The notes under the pieces: generated by a model
What the model was told of the DNA's origin: nothing
Databases searched by the model: none
Seen by the model: only the letters and a program-made list of their open reading frames with translations
Made by a program: the position numbers and the translations under genes
From: Amblyomma americanum
Taxonomy: Eukaryota > Arthropoda > Arachnida > Ixodida > Ixodidae
DNA length: 64,000 nucleotides
Direction: 5' to 3'
Assembly: GCF_052857255.1 (NCBI RefSeq)
Contig: NC_135497.1
Location: 192,604,530-192,668,529 of the forward strand
In this document: positions 10,860 to 23,749 of the stretch, in pieces
Layout of the letters: each line of letters opens with the position of its first letter
Numbering within the stretch: the stretch's first letter is position 1

Positions 10860-12752
10860 TAGCATCCAGGGCCAATGAGCGTTGTCCATTGGTCATTGTG
10901 GCGTTCGAACACAGCAATGCGAGGAGAGCCGCTCTCGAATATCCCTGTGTCTCCATCTCCATGATTACTTGACCAGACGAACTCACGATCATACGATTTT
11001 TGTCATCGCCAAGCTCCCGCCGGCGTTCAAAATGTGTATCTCCTGGCACTGCTCTAGGGCGGGTGGCCAGTGGTCATGCGACGGAGGCCAGTCAGCAGTG
11101 TGCGGTGGCCGTCGTGTTATGCCGCAAAGGTCTGGCGAGGTATTCAACCGTGCGCACCCGGCGTCTCTCGCCATCAATCTCAGTGACCTCAACGACACTG
11201 ATTACAAGTTCGCAGATCTGAGGTAACTTTTCACTATCGAACTGAAGTGTTCGGTTCCACTTTTCAAGGACGGCTATCGAGTACATAGGCAACGTGGGTC
11301 CACCATCGGCGTCTCATTGTTTATTCTTGTCGTCGGGCTGCGTCTTGCCAAGGACTCCAATATGCGACGATGCTGTGCACCGTTACGCGACTAGCTGTAC
11401 AAATATAAGGTCGCGATAACGACGCTTAAATGTGTTCAATGAAGTGGAGTTGATCTTACCAGCTCTGAAAAGAAGATTCGTAACTTACCTCTGTCCAGGA
11501 GGCAAAATGATGTTTTGTCTATTCACACGAGGTTTTTCGAAATGCACATTTTCTTCCCGTCGTATTTTGATGTTATGAAAATAGATTAAAGACAATAATG
11601 AGATTATGTGCAATACCAAACAAAGACTAGTATTGCGAATGCTTAAAAAGGCAAACGTAAGTAATGAATCCTGCAACAACCTTAAATATTTGAGCATAGT
11701 ACTCGTGTCTATAGGAGTCGAGAGTTTGCGCTCGGTTGGAATCTGTCTACCGCCCGTGAGCAGCCGAGCGTGAGGAGTCAGAGATTACTTTTACAAAGGG
11801 TCTGCATATTTTGTTTGTATTGATTTTATATTGTATAATATTATTGTCATTTATGCTGAGTAACATTTGTTAACTGCTAGTCGATGCGAGAAACAATAAC
11901 TGACGATGCAGTTCAGAAGCCATCATGGCTTTATTGATGTTACTAAAAAGCCTACCTAATGCAAATGAATGCGGCTGTATAAAAACCTCTTTTGGACACA
12001 TTGTTGCACCTCCATGTGGCCTTGTCTCATTTATCGCTCAGTACAGCTCGCTTGTAGTTCGCGCTAGGGATCTCGTAAGCACAGCATTCTAAGCTTCGCT
12101 CTATTTGCACCAAGGGAAAACATTTCACAATAAGGCTCTGTCAGTGTTAAATTTGCTAACTGCGACGGGGAGATTTAGGTGTTTATCGATAAAAAATTCT
12201 ATCGGTAAAATTACGCGGCTGTATTAAAAACCACATCATTAAAAGGGGGCAATACCATCTACAGCGCAGAAGGCTGTTACTAATGTGTGTTAATTTAGGT
12301 AATAACGCGTTTTTTTTCCTTCGACGTTTAGTCCTGCCTCCTTCCTAAGCGCAAAAAGCAGACAGGTTCACGCAGGCATCACGGTATTCCTCATAGAGTT
12401 TCGCTACAACGCCGTCTCTCAGGTTATCGGATCAGGCGAAAAAACAACGCCTTTGTAGTTGCGTTGAAAACGGGAAAGCCAAACTTCCGCCCTATTAACA
12501 CAATTTGGAGTACGTTTTTTGGAATATACGGTTTCAAAAGCCGCACATCGATATTGGAGGACGAGAAACGCGCTTTTATTGGCTGTACTCACCTAGACTC
12601 GTGGTATATCGATGGCGATCGCGACCACGGCTCGCAGTAGGTCCTTGTTGGGGTCCACCAACCAGGTGGCCCAAAATGAGGGAGCCAGATTGGGATGGAG
12701 ATGGAAGGTTAGAGCGACAAAGAAATCGAAGAGGCTGTTTCAAGTCGATGTA
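10860..12752. other. AT-rich 3' segment of macro-repeat, copy A; no gene seen
   Basis: After the array the sequence turns AT-rich with no open frame of note. It aligns throughout with 19110-21007 in copy B, with small indels, for example AAATGATGTTTTGTCTATTC at 11505 and 19764. It ends in a purine run (AGGAGGAGGGGAAA, 12753-12766) that resembles a polypurine tract before the next LTR-like module. Confidence 0.65.
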
Positions 12753-12899
12753 GGAGGAGGGGAAATTAGGGTAATAGGGTAGTAGTACTGCATAAGTTTG
12801 TGTGGGTATAGTCTAGCGGGGTGTCGGCAGTAATTGAAATTGAATTCTGCGGTATACTCGAGTGAGGGACGCATGCGGCAGAGCAAGTTTAGTTAGCTT

Positions 12900-13740
12900 T
12901 GATCTCATGTGTCTGTAGCGTAGCGTATAGCTTGATGTCATTCTCGATAACCGCTATCTTATCCTTGACGACGAAACCGCTGGTGTCTCGTAAGAAATTT
13001 CGCGGGCAAAATAATATTCCGGCCCATTTCGAGTGATCGCCATAGGGCCAGGATTCCACCGAAGGTTTACGGGTTTTTTTTGCAATTGCATGTGATTGTC
13101 ATCTGTGGCCGTGCGGAGGTCTGACGAAAGGGTTCTATGGTAAAAAGCCGCGCTTCGCATGTTCCCAGCCATGGCGCAGTCAACGGCGTTTGTTCAAGCC
13201 CTTTCGCCCGCGTCATCGGCTGATCGCCCTGACTCCAAGCTCAGCGATACTCGCCCCACCGAAGATACGCAAGTCGCCAACCGTGGGCATACTCGTGTTT
13301 CTGTGATCGTGAGGGACGGATGTGGCAGAGCAAGTATAGCTAGGTTTGATTTCATGTGTCTGTAACGTATAGCTTGATGTCATTCTTGATAACCGCCCTC
13401 TTGTCCTTGACGACGAAACCGCCGGTGTCTCGTAAGAAATTTAACCGGCAAACTAATGTTCAAGCCCATTGCCAGTGATCGCCATAGGGCCAGGAATCCA
13501 CCGAAGGTTTACGAGGTGCGGTTGAAATTGCATGAGTTTGTCATCTAGGCCCGTTCGAAGGTCTAACGGAAGGTATCTATGGTGAAAAGCCGCGCTTCGC
13601 TTGTTCCCAGCTATGGCGCAGTCAACGGCATTTGTTCACGCCCTTTGGTCCGCGTCATCGGCTGATCGCCCTGACTTCAGGCTCAGAGATACTCCCCCAC
13701 CGAAGATACGCAAGTCACCAACCCTGGAGCCGGTTGGACT
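12900..13740. repeat. Local direct duplication (about 445 bp) in the 5' module of copy B
   Basis: The stretch with TATAGCTTGATGTCATTCT and GACGACGAAACCGC near 12925-13000 recurs near 13368-13440. The following CGCGCTTCGC..TGTTCCCAGC block near 13148 recurs near 13590. Copy C has only one version (21180-21480). If the module is an LTR, this is a duplicated U3 block. Confidence 0.8.
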
Positions 13741-13854
13741 GCCATCGGCATACGTGATCGCAACACTCCGAACCGCAGTTGCTCCCGCATAGAGCTCCGC
13801 AGTGTCGGTGTGAACCTACCTGTTCGCCTGTAGGAGGAACTCCTCGTGGCCCAA

Positions 13855-14105
13855 ATCTTCTATATATACAGAGAAGTGCGTTTCTGCGATTCATCCATGA
13901 GCTCATAAGCTGTAGCACGCGCTCGCTGGAGCCAGCGCGATTGCAAAATAGCGCGAAGGCGAAGAAAACACTCCCTCTTCCGGCGGTGAGTGGTGCGAGA
14001 TTGGGAAACTGAGATCAGGATCACACCGTAATCTTTAGCTATTGAGCTGCACTGCTGACGGCGCTATAATGTGTAATTTTTTGCACGCAGCTTGAATGAA
14101 ATAAA
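13855..14105 (+). promoter_or_regulatory. TATA box and AATAAA module, copy B (LTR-like)
   Basis: TATATATA lies at 13861-13868 and AATAAA at 14100-14105, about 235 bp apart. This spacing fits the U3-R-U5 logic of an LTR, in which transcription starts about 25-30 bp after the TATA box and the same R region supplies the poly(A) signal. I could not define TG..CA ends or a convincing primer-binding site, so the LTR reading stays tentative. Confidence 0.4.
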
Positions 14106-15880
14106 AAATCGACTTACACCCGTCGTGGCTGTGTCTTTGTCGTTCGGCTGCAGACTACGAGATCACTGTATCCAATCCCCACCCCCAAGGCCGTTAGTTT
14201 GGTCTTGGTGCATTGCAAAAGGGCTGTGTACTTTGAGATATCAGGACAAGTTGTAGGAACCAATATGGCCGAAAATGATCTGGACTTCTCTACTACGAGA
14301 CCTCTCATAGATCATGGGCATCTCCAGGGTGACTAACCGCACACGCGAACACTGTAACCAAATGTTCGTCACGGGCGCTGAGGCAGGTCACTGAACGAGG
14401 CGAAATTGTTCTAGGGTAATCTGTCCTAGGAGCTCGGGTAATTGCTCCCCTGTTCACGAACATGTGTTTGACCTCACGAAGCGTAGCGCTTGGCTGAGTT
14501 CTATTGTGCAGGTTAGCGAGATAGGTCGCCAAATACAAATTTATCGAATAGGAATGGCAAGGGTAAACAGAACATGGGTCTGAGACATAAGTGCACGGGT
14601 GCGAACAATGTGTCTCTTGAGAGAATGTTTCACAGCCCTGAGACAGCGCATAAAGTGCACAAGCGATACATCAGTCCGTTTACTTCATGACAATCAGGGG
14701 TAATATGGGAGTAATCGCACCTATTATCCTCGCGACGAAAGTTTGCGCAGGATCTGTGTGCGGGTCGGCCCATGGTAATTCATCTCTGAGGGTGTCAGGG
14801 TTGCTGATTTAAAGGACTAATCATGGCGAAAACGCAGTTGCTTCCCAAGTGCTAATCTTTGTGCCGCTTTTTTTCCTTACTGGCTGTAAATCTTCCTTGG
14901 AAACCACCACTGTCGCGTCCTCACCGCACAACCAGCAGGTGCTCTTGGATGGCACTCAGTAAATGGTTTATTCAATACTCGAAGCAAGCAGTAAGCGGAA
15001 TATAAGCCAGACAGGTATAAGGTTAATGACAGGCGAAAAGAGCACGCCAAACACATGGACAAGACAACAAGAAGCCACTTGACAGAGCACCGACGTGAAT
15101 TCGTAAGGGCAATCCAACACTTGAAACGACCACAGTTTTGCGCAGATGTGTAAGACTCATTTTTGCGAGAAAATTATTCACGCCGTAGAAATTCAAAAAT
15201 CTGGTGGCACGTGTGAATCCAGCAATGCCTCGATTTCGCACACGCAGAAAAATACATTAATTACCGTGGATTAACTCGTCAATGGAGACGGCACGTTTGC
15301 GCACCGAGCAGGCATTCGACGCTTCGTCCTGAAGAAAATGCAATGCAACACGGAAGATGTAAATTACATAATTTCGTACTATTAAAGTTGGGCCGGCACC
15401 TTAAACGTCCGCAACGCCGCCAATACAGCACGTGAAGGTGTAGTAATCCTGTCCGGGTGCACGGAAATCCTGGCTTTGAAACTGCACGCGAAAAGGCGCT
15501 TTCGCTGCTTTCCTCAGAACCGTTATGTGATGCACTTTTCGGCGACATTGAAGTGTCATGCTGCCACCCAATTTTTGGACGACTACGGCCATGAGACGAC
15601 GGCTCGTCTAGATTCTGCCGATAACGCATTACCGGTGTTCGTGAGTTATCACTCCCCGCGTGGTCAAGTGCCTGGGAGAGGTTGCATTTTTAATGCGAAA
15701 GCATTACATGGCCCATTAGCAACGAAACTCGGTGTCGGCGTCCAGAAAAGGTCTTCCCAAAAACCCCTGGTGATGTCACCAAGGCTGCAAAACGCCAGGA
15801 GTGAACCATAATATAGTTGACGGTAGTAATCATTACCAGAGGTGCGTCTATGACGTTAAAAATGAGATAGCAATAGTTGA
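14106..15880. other. Macro-repeat leader, copy B; no gene seen
   Basis: This is the counterpart of 5420-7140. It is nearly identical to copy A up to about 15150. Beyond that it differs from A at many positions where A and C agree. Only short uninformative open frames are present. Confidence 0.6.
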
Positions 15881-15946
15881 TGACGTCATAGTCTCATCAC
15901 GATGACACCTTAATGTAGGATGAAGTCATAGTGTAAGATGACGTCG
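15881..15946. promoter_or_regulatory. CRE-like cluster, copy B (partly decayed)
   Basis: TGACGTCA at 15881-15888 and TGACGTCG at 15939-15946 remain. The third octamer seen in A and C has been lost through a small deletion in the following sequence. Confidence 0.35.
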
Positions 15947-17370
15947 TAGGTCACGGTGTGTCATATGACACGTACGGTTAAGGTGACATCAAGTCATCCA
16001 TTACGTCATATCGGTTTGTTCAACTACGTGACATCGTACGATGCGGCGTGAGCTATCACACAACGTCATGTGATGTGGAAAGGGTTGCAGTATAGGGTGA
16101 TAGAAACGCCAGGTGGCATTAGAGGCGCAGAGCAGGCCATAAATGCTTTCGCATACACAGCACGTCAGCGCTCTTAAGTGCCCTCCGTGACATTTACGAC
16201 GAGGCGTCTACTGCCCGGTTGACTCAAGGACAGCGGTCGGGCAGCAATCCGCACTCGTCTTCGTATCGATATTAGGTGCGAATCTTTCGCGCCGCCTTGG
16301 GAACTTTACCAGCTCCAGCGAATAGGGGCTGTTCTTGTCCTCTGTGGTCCACTTTTCTCCTCATTCGTCGCGGCATTTTCACTGCTGCTTCAAACTCTAA
16401 ATGCAGATTGCCTATGCTCGACAAAAATCCGCTACAGCGTCTCAAAAACGAATTTCCTGCACAGGCATGGTCATCTCTAGGAGAAATTTAGAGGCATAAG
16501 CTCCGGAGAGGTAGCTAAGCACAATCCGCTGGAACTGATATTTCTTCTCCACAGGCTCATTGACGAGGCAGCACTTCCAAGCATGTTACGCCAAATTTTC
16601 ATCAGTTGGGCATTTTCCCCAACGACTACTCCAGAAAATCGAAGACAAGAAAGTGCTCTGCCAGCAACGTGGCACAGGCGCGAGCCATAGACAAAAGAAA
16701 AAGCGTGCATCGAACGTTCTAGGTTCTCTGCGGTGAAAGGTTGCGGTCCATCCTGCATCGTTCGCAAATCCAAGGGCGCGCCCTCCTCACCCCTAGCTGG
16801 ACAAGCGGCTGCTGGAAGGACCTCGAGGATTATATTGGTCTACGGAGACACCTAGGGAGCCAGCGGAATCATCCACGTCATCAATAATGCAGCCATATTT
16901 CCACAGGCTTATGGCGTCATGGCCCCTGCGTCTGTCGCCTTCCCGGACCTCTTACCTGGCTCCTTCAGCAGCTTTCGGCGGCTGTGAAATATTTCGACTT
17001 GGTATGAGCCAAGACTTCAAAGTGCGACCGAAAGTCCTGAAGCCATCCAGAATATCGCCAAGGTGCAAGCTTACTAAGAAGCTCATGATGCTGGGATACT
17101 TCACCTGTGCTGCCAGCATGTTCCATTCATCCGTTCCACGACGGCAATTGCGAAGACACTGGCAGCCTTCTGATAGAGTTCATCAGCTGCGACCGCAGGC
17201 AGTCGCACCATACGACTGGGAATGCTTTCGTCGTGCCATTCACGAGAGAAGCTGCATCCTGCCGGTCCGGCGTCACCGAGCGCCACGCCCACAAAGCCTT
17301 GTCCAGACAAGATCACGACGCTACTATCGTCCCCTTCCTCTTGTCCATGACCGCGCGCGGATATGTACGT

Positions 17371-19100
17371 GCTGGCACGGCACCAGGGCGGCTGTCGAGT
17401 GGGTAAGCGACCAGGGCCTACCAGAGTCATCCCGTGGTCGTCGTGTCGGTCGGTCGTGCCTGCGCGAGGACACCCGCGTCCGGTCGCTGCGGCGACTCCA
17501 AGCTCCACGCCTACATAACCAGACAAGCCCCCGACGCTATGGGTCTCGTCTTCGCCTTCCTGTTGCCCGCTTGCTGGAGAGTATCAGCTGGCACTGCTTC
17601 AGAGCGGCTATCGATTGGGTAAGTGACCAGGGCCTACCAGCGTCGTCCAATGGTCGTCGTGGTGGTTGGTTGGGCCTGCGCGAGGACACCCGCGTCTGGC
17701 TGTTGCGGCCTCTCCAAGCTGAACGCCCACGTGACCGGGCAAGCTCACGACGCCATGCTCTTTGTCTTCGGCTTGCTCTTGCCGTCGTGGCGGAACGTAG
17801 CTGCTGGCAGTGCTCCAGGGTGGCTGTCGAGTGGGAGCGCGACCAGGGCCTACGAGCGTCGTCCAGTGGTATTCGGGGCGGTTGGCTGGAACTGCGCGAA
17901 GACACCCACGTCTGGCCGTTGCGTATTCTCCCAGCTCAACGAACACGTGAACGGGCAAGCTCACGACGCCATGCTCTTTGTCTTCGGCTTGCTCTTGCCG
18001 TTGTGATGGAACGTAACTTCTGGCACTACTCCAGAATGGCTGTCGAGTGTTTCAGCGACCAAGGCCTACGAGCGTCGTCCAGTGGTCATCGTGGCGGTTG
18101 GCTGGGCTTGCGCGAGGACACCCACGTCTGGCTGTTGCGGCCTCTCCAAGCTGAACGCCCACGTGACCGGGCAAGCTCACGACGCCATGCTCTTTGTCTT
18201 CGGCTTGCTCTTGCCGTCGTGGTGGAACGTAGCTGCTGGCAGTACTCCAGGGTGGCTGTCGAGTGGGAACGCGACCAGGGCCTGCGAGCGTCATCCAGTG
18301 GTATTCGTGGCAGTTGGCTGGAACTGCGCGAGGACACCCACGTCTGGCCGTTGCGTCATCTCCAACCTGCACGCCCACATAACCAGGCAAGCCCCCTACG
18401 CTATGGGTCTGGTCTTCGCCTTCCTGTTGCCCGCTTGCTGGAGAGCATCAGCTGGCACTGCTCCAGAGCGGCTATCGATTGTGTAAGCGACCAGGGCCTA
18501 CCAGCGTCGTCCAATGGTCGTCGTGGCGGTTGGTTGGGCCTGCGCGAGGACACCCGCATCTGGCTGTTGCGGCCTCTCCCAGCTGAACGCCTACGTGACC
18601 GGACAAGCTCACGACGCCATGCTCTTTGTCTTCGGCTAGTTCTTGCGGTCGTGGTGGAACGTAACTGCTGGCACTTGTCAAGGGCGGCTGTTGAGTGGGA
18701 AGGTGACCAGGGCCTACGAACGTCGTCCAGTGGTCGTTGTGGCGGTCGTTTGGGGCCTACCCGAGCACGCCCACGTCCGGCCGTTCCGGCGTGTCCCACT
18801 TGTACGACCACGTCACCGGGCAAGCTCCCGACGCTCCGGTCCTCTTCTTCGCCTTGCTCTCTTGCTGGAGAGTATCTGCTAGCACCGCTCCAGTGCGGCT
18901 ATCGATTGGGGAGGCGACCAGGGCTACGAGCGTCGCCCAATGGCCGTCGTGGCAATCGGTCGAGTCTTCGCGAAGACACCAGCGCACAGCCGCTCCAACG
19001 TGTGCCAGCTGAGCGCCAACGTCGCCGGGAAAGCACCGCAAGTTCCAGTGCCCGTCTTCGCCTTGCCCTCTTGCTGGAGAGTACCTGCTAGCACCGCTCC
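17371..19100. repeat. 216-bp minisatellite array, copy B (about 9 units)
   Basis: This is the same unit as in copy A. Cores lie near 17371, 17587, 17803, 18017, 18234, 18450, 18668, 18880 and 19086. Units are more heterogeneous than in A; for example, some carry a TATTCGGGGCGG or TATTCGTGGCAG variant after the core. One plus-strand frame stays open from 16887 to 19091 (734 codons) and ends with the same LRLALLLESTC tail as the long frame in copy A. The other plus frames contain stops. The array probably lost about two units relative to A. Confidence 0.9.
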
Positions 19101-19109
19101 AGGGCTAGG

Positions 19110-21007
19110 GATGTGGGGGCTAACATCCAGGGCCAACGAGCGTTGTCCATTGGGCATTGTGGCGTTCGAACACAGCAATGCGAGGAGAGCCGCTCTCTAA
19201 TATCCCTGTGTCTCCATCTCCACGACTACTTGACCAGACGAACTCACGATCATACCATCTTTGTCATCGCCAAGCTCCCGCCAGCGTTCAAAATGTGTGT
19301 CTCCTGGCACTGCTCTAGGGCGGGTGGCCAGTGGTCATGCAACGGAGGCCAGTCAGCAGTGTGCGGTGGCTGTCGTGTTATGCCGCAAAGGTCTGGCGAG
19401 GTATTCAACCGTGCGCCCTCGGCGTTTCTCGCCATCAATCTTAGTGACCTCAACGACACTGATTAAAATTTCGCAGCTCTGAGGTAACTTTTCACTATGG
19501 AACTGAAGTGTTCGGTGCCGCTTTTCTAGGACGGCTATCGAGTACATAGGCAACGTGGGTCCACCGTCGGCGTCTCATTGTTTATTCTTGTAGTCGGGCT
19601 GCGTCTGGCCAAGGACTCCAATATGCGACGATGCTGTGCACTGTTACGCGACTAGCTTTACAAATATAAGGTCGAGATAAGGACGCTTAAAAGTGTTCAA
19701 TGAAGTGGAGTTGATCTTACCAGCTCTGAAAAGATTCGTAACTTACCTCTGTCCAGGAGATAAAATGATGTTTTGTCTATTCACACGAGGTTTTTCCAGA
19801 GGCACATTTTCCTCCCTTCGTGTTTTGATATTATGAAAATATATTACGGACAATGATGAGATTACGTGTAATACCAAACAGAGACCAGTATTGCGAATGC
19901 TTAAAAAGGCAAACGTAAGTTATGAATCCTTGCAACAACCTTAATTATTTGAGCATAGTACTCGTGTCTACAGGAGTCGAGAGTTTGCGCTCGTTTGGAA
20001 TGTGTCTACCGCCCGAGAGCAGCCAAGCGTGAGAAGTCAGATTACTTATACAAAGTGTCTGCATATTTTGTTTGTATTGATTTTATATTGTATATTATTA
20101 TTGTCATTTATGCTGAGTAACATTTGTTAACTTCCAGTCGATGCGAGAAACAATAACTGACGATACAGTTCAGAAGCCATAATGGCTTTATTGATGTTAC
20201 TAAAAAGCCTACCGAATGCAAATGAATGCGGCCGCATAAAACTATCTTTTGGACACATTGTCGCACCTCCATGTGGCCTTGTCTCGTTTATCGCTCAGTA
20301 CAACTCGCGTGTAGTTCGCGCTAGGGATCTCGTAAGCACTGCATTCTGAGCTTCGCTCTATTTGCACCAAGGAAAAACATTACACAATAAGGCTCTGTGA
20401 GTGTTAACTTTACTAACAGCGACGGTAAAATTTAGGTGTTTATCGATAAATAATTGTATCGGTAAAATTACGCGGCTGTATTAAAAACCACATCATTAAA
20501 AAGGATCAGTCCCATCTACAGCGCAGAAGGCTGTAACTAATGTGTGTTAAGTTAGGTAATAACGCGTTTTTTTCCTTCGACATTTAGTCCTGCCTCCTTC
20601 CTAAGCGCAAAAAGCAGACAGGTTCACGCAGGCATCACGGTATTCCTCATAGAGTTTCGCTCCAACGCCGTTTCTCAGGTTATCAGATCAGGCGAAAAAA
20701 CAACGCCTTTGTAGTTGCGTTGAAAACGGGAAAGCCAAACTTCCGCCCTATTAACACAAGTGGGCGTACGTTTGTTGGAATATACGGTTTCAAAAGCCGC
20801 ACATCGATATTGGAGGACGAGAAACGCGCCTTTATTGGCTGTATTCATCTAGACTCGTGGTATATCGATGGCGATCGCGACCACGGCTCGCAGTAGGTCC
20901 TTGTTGAGGTCCGCCAACCAGGTGGCCCAAAAAGAGGGAGCGAGATTGGGATGGAGATGGAAGGTTAGAGCGACAAGGCAATCGAAGAGACTGTTTCGAG
21001 TCGATGT
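19110..21007. other. AT-rich 3' segment of macro-repeat, copy B; no gene seen
   Basis: This is the counterpart of 10860-12752, also without coding potential. It ends in AGGAGGGGGGGAAA at 21008-21021, at the boundary with copy C. Confidence 0.65.
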
Positions 21008-21667
21008 AGGAGGGGGGGAAATTAGGGTAATAGGGTAGTAGTACTGCATAAGTTTGTGTGGGTATAGTCTAGCGGGGTGTCGGCAGTAATTGAAATTGAA
21101 TTCTGCGGTATACTCGAGTGAGGGACGCATGCGGCAGAGCAAGTTTAGTTAGCTTTGATCTCATGTGTCTGTAGCGTAGCGTATAGCTTGATGTCATTCT
21201 CGATAACCGCTATCTTATCCTTGACGACGAAACCGCTGGTGTCTCGTAAGAAATTTCGCGGGCAAAATAATATTCCGGCCCATTGCGAGTGATCGCCCTA
21301 GGGCCAGGAATCCACCGAAGGTTTACGAGGTGCGGTTGAAATTGCATGAGTTTGTCATCTAGGGCCGTTCGGAGGTCTAACGGAAGGGTTCTATGGTGAA
21401 AAGCCGCGCTTCGCTTGTTCCCAGCTATGGCGAAGTGGCGGCGTTTGTTCACGCCCTTTGGTCCGCGTCATCGGCTGATCGCCCTGACTTCAAGCTCAGA
21501 GATACTCCCCCACCGAAGATACGCAAGTCACCAACCCTGGAGCCGGTTGGACTGCCATCGGCATACGTGATCGCAACACTCCGAACCGCAGTTGCTCCCG
21601 CATAGAGCTCCGCAGTGTCGGTGTGAACCTACCTGTTCGCCTGTAGGAGGAACTCCTCGTGGCCCAA

Positions 21668-21918
21668 ATCTTCTATATATACAGAGAAGTGCGTTTCTGC
21701 GATTCATCCATGAGCTCATAAGCTGTAGCACGCGCTCGCTGGAGCCAGCGCGATTGCAAAATAGCGCGAAAGTGAAGAAAACACTCCCTCTTCCGGCGGT
21801 GAGTGGTGCGAGATTGGGAAACTGAGATCAGGATCACACCGTAATCTTTAGCTAATGAGCTGCACTGCTGACGGCGCTATAATGTGTAATTTTTTGCACG
21901 CAGCTTGAATGAAATAAA
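21668..21918 (+). promoter_or_regulatory. TATA box and AATAAA module, copy C (LTR-like)
   Basis: TATATATA at 21674-21681 and AATAAA at 21913-21918 match the copy B module almost base for base, including the spacing. Copy A is clearly more diverged here, so B and C share a recent common source for this segment. Confidence 0.4.
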
Positions 21919-21919
21919 A

Positions 21920-23660
21920 AATCGACTTACACCCGTCGTGGCTGTGTCTTTGTCGTTCGGCTGCAGACTACGAGATCACTGTATCCAATCCCCCACCCCG
22001 AAGGCCGTTAGTTTGGTCTTGGCGCTGTGCTAAAGTGATATCTGCTTTGAGATATCATGACACGTTGTAGGAACCAATATGGTCGAAATTGATCTGGACT
22101 TCTCTACTATGAGACCTCGCTACTAGCTTATGTGCTTCTGCAGGGTGACTAACCGCACGCGCAGACACCGTAATCGAAATTATCGTCTCGGGCGCTGAGG
22201 CAGGTCACTGAACGAGGCGAAATTGTTCTAGGGTTATCTGTCCTAGGTGCTCGGATAATTGCTCCCCTGTTCACGAAAATGTTGTGCTTGACCTCGCGAA
22301 GCATAGCGCTTGGCTGAGTTGTATTGTGCAGGTAAGGGAGATAGGTCGTCAAATACAAATTTATCGAATAGGAATGGCAAGGGTAAACAGAACACGGGTC
22401 TGAGACATAAGTGCACGGGTGGGAACATTGTGTCTCCAGAGCGAATGTTTCACAGCCCTGAGGCACAAAGCGCATAATGTGCTCAAGCGATACATCAGTC
22501 TGCTTCATGACAATAACGAGTGAAATGGGAGTAACCGCACCTGTTCTCCTCGCGTTGAATGTTTCCGCAGGATCTGTGTTCGGGTCGGCCCATGGTAATT
22601 CGTTTCTGAGGGTGTCAAGGTTGCTGATTTAAGAGACTAATCATTCCGAAAGCGCAGTCGCTTCCCGAGTACTAATCCTTGTGCAGCTTTTAGTCCTTAC
22701 TGGCTGTACATCTTCCTTGGAAACCACCACTGTCGCGTCCTCACAGCACAACCAGCAGGTCCTCTTGGATGGCACTCAGTATATGGTTTATTCCATACTC
22801 TACGCAAGCAGTAAGCGGAATATAGGCCAGACAGGCATAGGTTTAATGGCAGGCTAAACGGGCGCACCAAACACATGGACAGAACAATAAGAAGACACTT
22901 GACAGAGCACCGACGTAAATGCGTAAGCGCAATCCAACGCTTGAAACGACCAGTTTTGAGCAGATGTGTAAGGTCCAGTTTTGAGGGAAAATTATTCACG
23001 CCGTGGACATTGAAAAAGCTGGTGGCACGTGTGAGTCCATCAAAGCCTCGATTTTGCACACCCAGAAAAATACATTACCGTAAATGAACTCGTCAATGGA
23101 CACGGCAAGTTAGCGCACCGAGCGTGCATTCGACGCTTCGTCCCGAGGAAAATGCGGTGCAACACGGATGATGTAAATACCGTAATTTCGTACTATTAAA
23201 GTTGGGCAGGAACCTTACACGTCCGCAGCGCCGCCGACACAGCACGTGAAGGTGTAGTAATTTTCTCCGGGTGCACGGAAATCCTGGCTTTGAAACTGCA
23301 CGGGAAAAGGCGCTTTCCCTGCTTTCCTCAGTACCGTTATATTATGCACTTTTCGGCGACAACGGCTACGCCCATGAGACGACGGCTCGTCTAGATTCTG
23401 CCGATAACGCATCACCGGTGTTCGTGAGTTATCACTACCCGCGCGGTTGAGCGCCTGGGGGAGGTTGCATTTTTAATGCGAAAGCATTACATGGCGCATT
23501 AGCAAAAAAACCCGGCGTCGTCGTCCAGAAAAGGTCTTCCCAAAAACCCCTGGTGACGTCAAAAAGACTGCAAAACGCCAGGAGTGAACCATAATATAGT
23601 TAACGGTAGCAGTCGTTAACCACAGTGACGTCTACAACGTTGAAAATAGAGATCGCAATA
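21920..23660. other. Macro-repeat leader, copy C; no gene seen
   Basis: This is the diverged counterpart of the A and B leaders, with many substitutions and small indels until about 22970. From there to about 23300 it closely matches copy A. No protein frame is conserved with A or B. Confidence 0.6.
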
Positions 23661-23665
23661 GTTGA

Positions 23666-23749
23666 TGACGTCATAGTGTCATCACGATGACGCCATAATG
23701 TAGGATGAAGTCATAGTGTAAGATGACGTCATAGCACACGATGACGTCA
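23666..23749. promoter_or_regulatory. CRE-like cluster, copy C (three perfect octamers)
   Basis: Perfect TGACGTCA sites lie at 23666-23673, 23724-23731 and 23742-23749, with a further TTACGTCAT near 23788. The most diverged macro-repeat copy therefore has the most intact cluster. Confidence 0.4.

Larger units (their letters stand above)
4868..12766. repeat. Tandem macro-repeat, copy A
   Basis: This is the first of three head-to-tail copies of one 8-kb-class unit. Homology to copies B and C begins near 4868, right at the LINE end, so the 5' end of A is truncated. In order it holds an LTR-like TATA module (about 4.87-5.42 kb), a leader (5.4-7.1 kb), a CRE-like cluster (7.17-7.26 kb), a conserved segment with a splice-acceptor-like site (7.74-8.1 kb), the 216-bp minisatellite (8.68-10.85 kb) and an AT-rich 3' part (10.9-12.75 kb). 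It ends at a purine tract (12753-12766). I recognise no gag, pol, transposase or host protein in it. Confidence 0.88.
12767..21021. repeat. Tandem macro-repeat, copy B
   Basis: This is the second copy, with the same order of parts as copy A. Shared landmarks include GAGCTCATAAGCTGTAGCAC (A 5199, B 13899, C 21713) and GGATACTTCACCTGTGCTGC (A 8400, B 17093). Its 5' module contains an extra local duplication of about 445 bp (12.9-13.7 kb), and its minisatellite has about two fewer 216-bp units than A. It ends at a purine tract at 21008-21021. No recognisable protein gene is present. Confidence 0.88.

Noticed and set aside
12765..12785. Homing-endonuclease or telomere-like site in TTAGGGTAATAGGGTAG
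   Set aside because: It only loosely resembles such sites and is not tandemly repeated.
8678..19100. CRISPR array
   Set aside because: The repeats are 216 bp and contiguous, with no short repeat-spacer pattern and no cas genes, in eukaryotic sequence.
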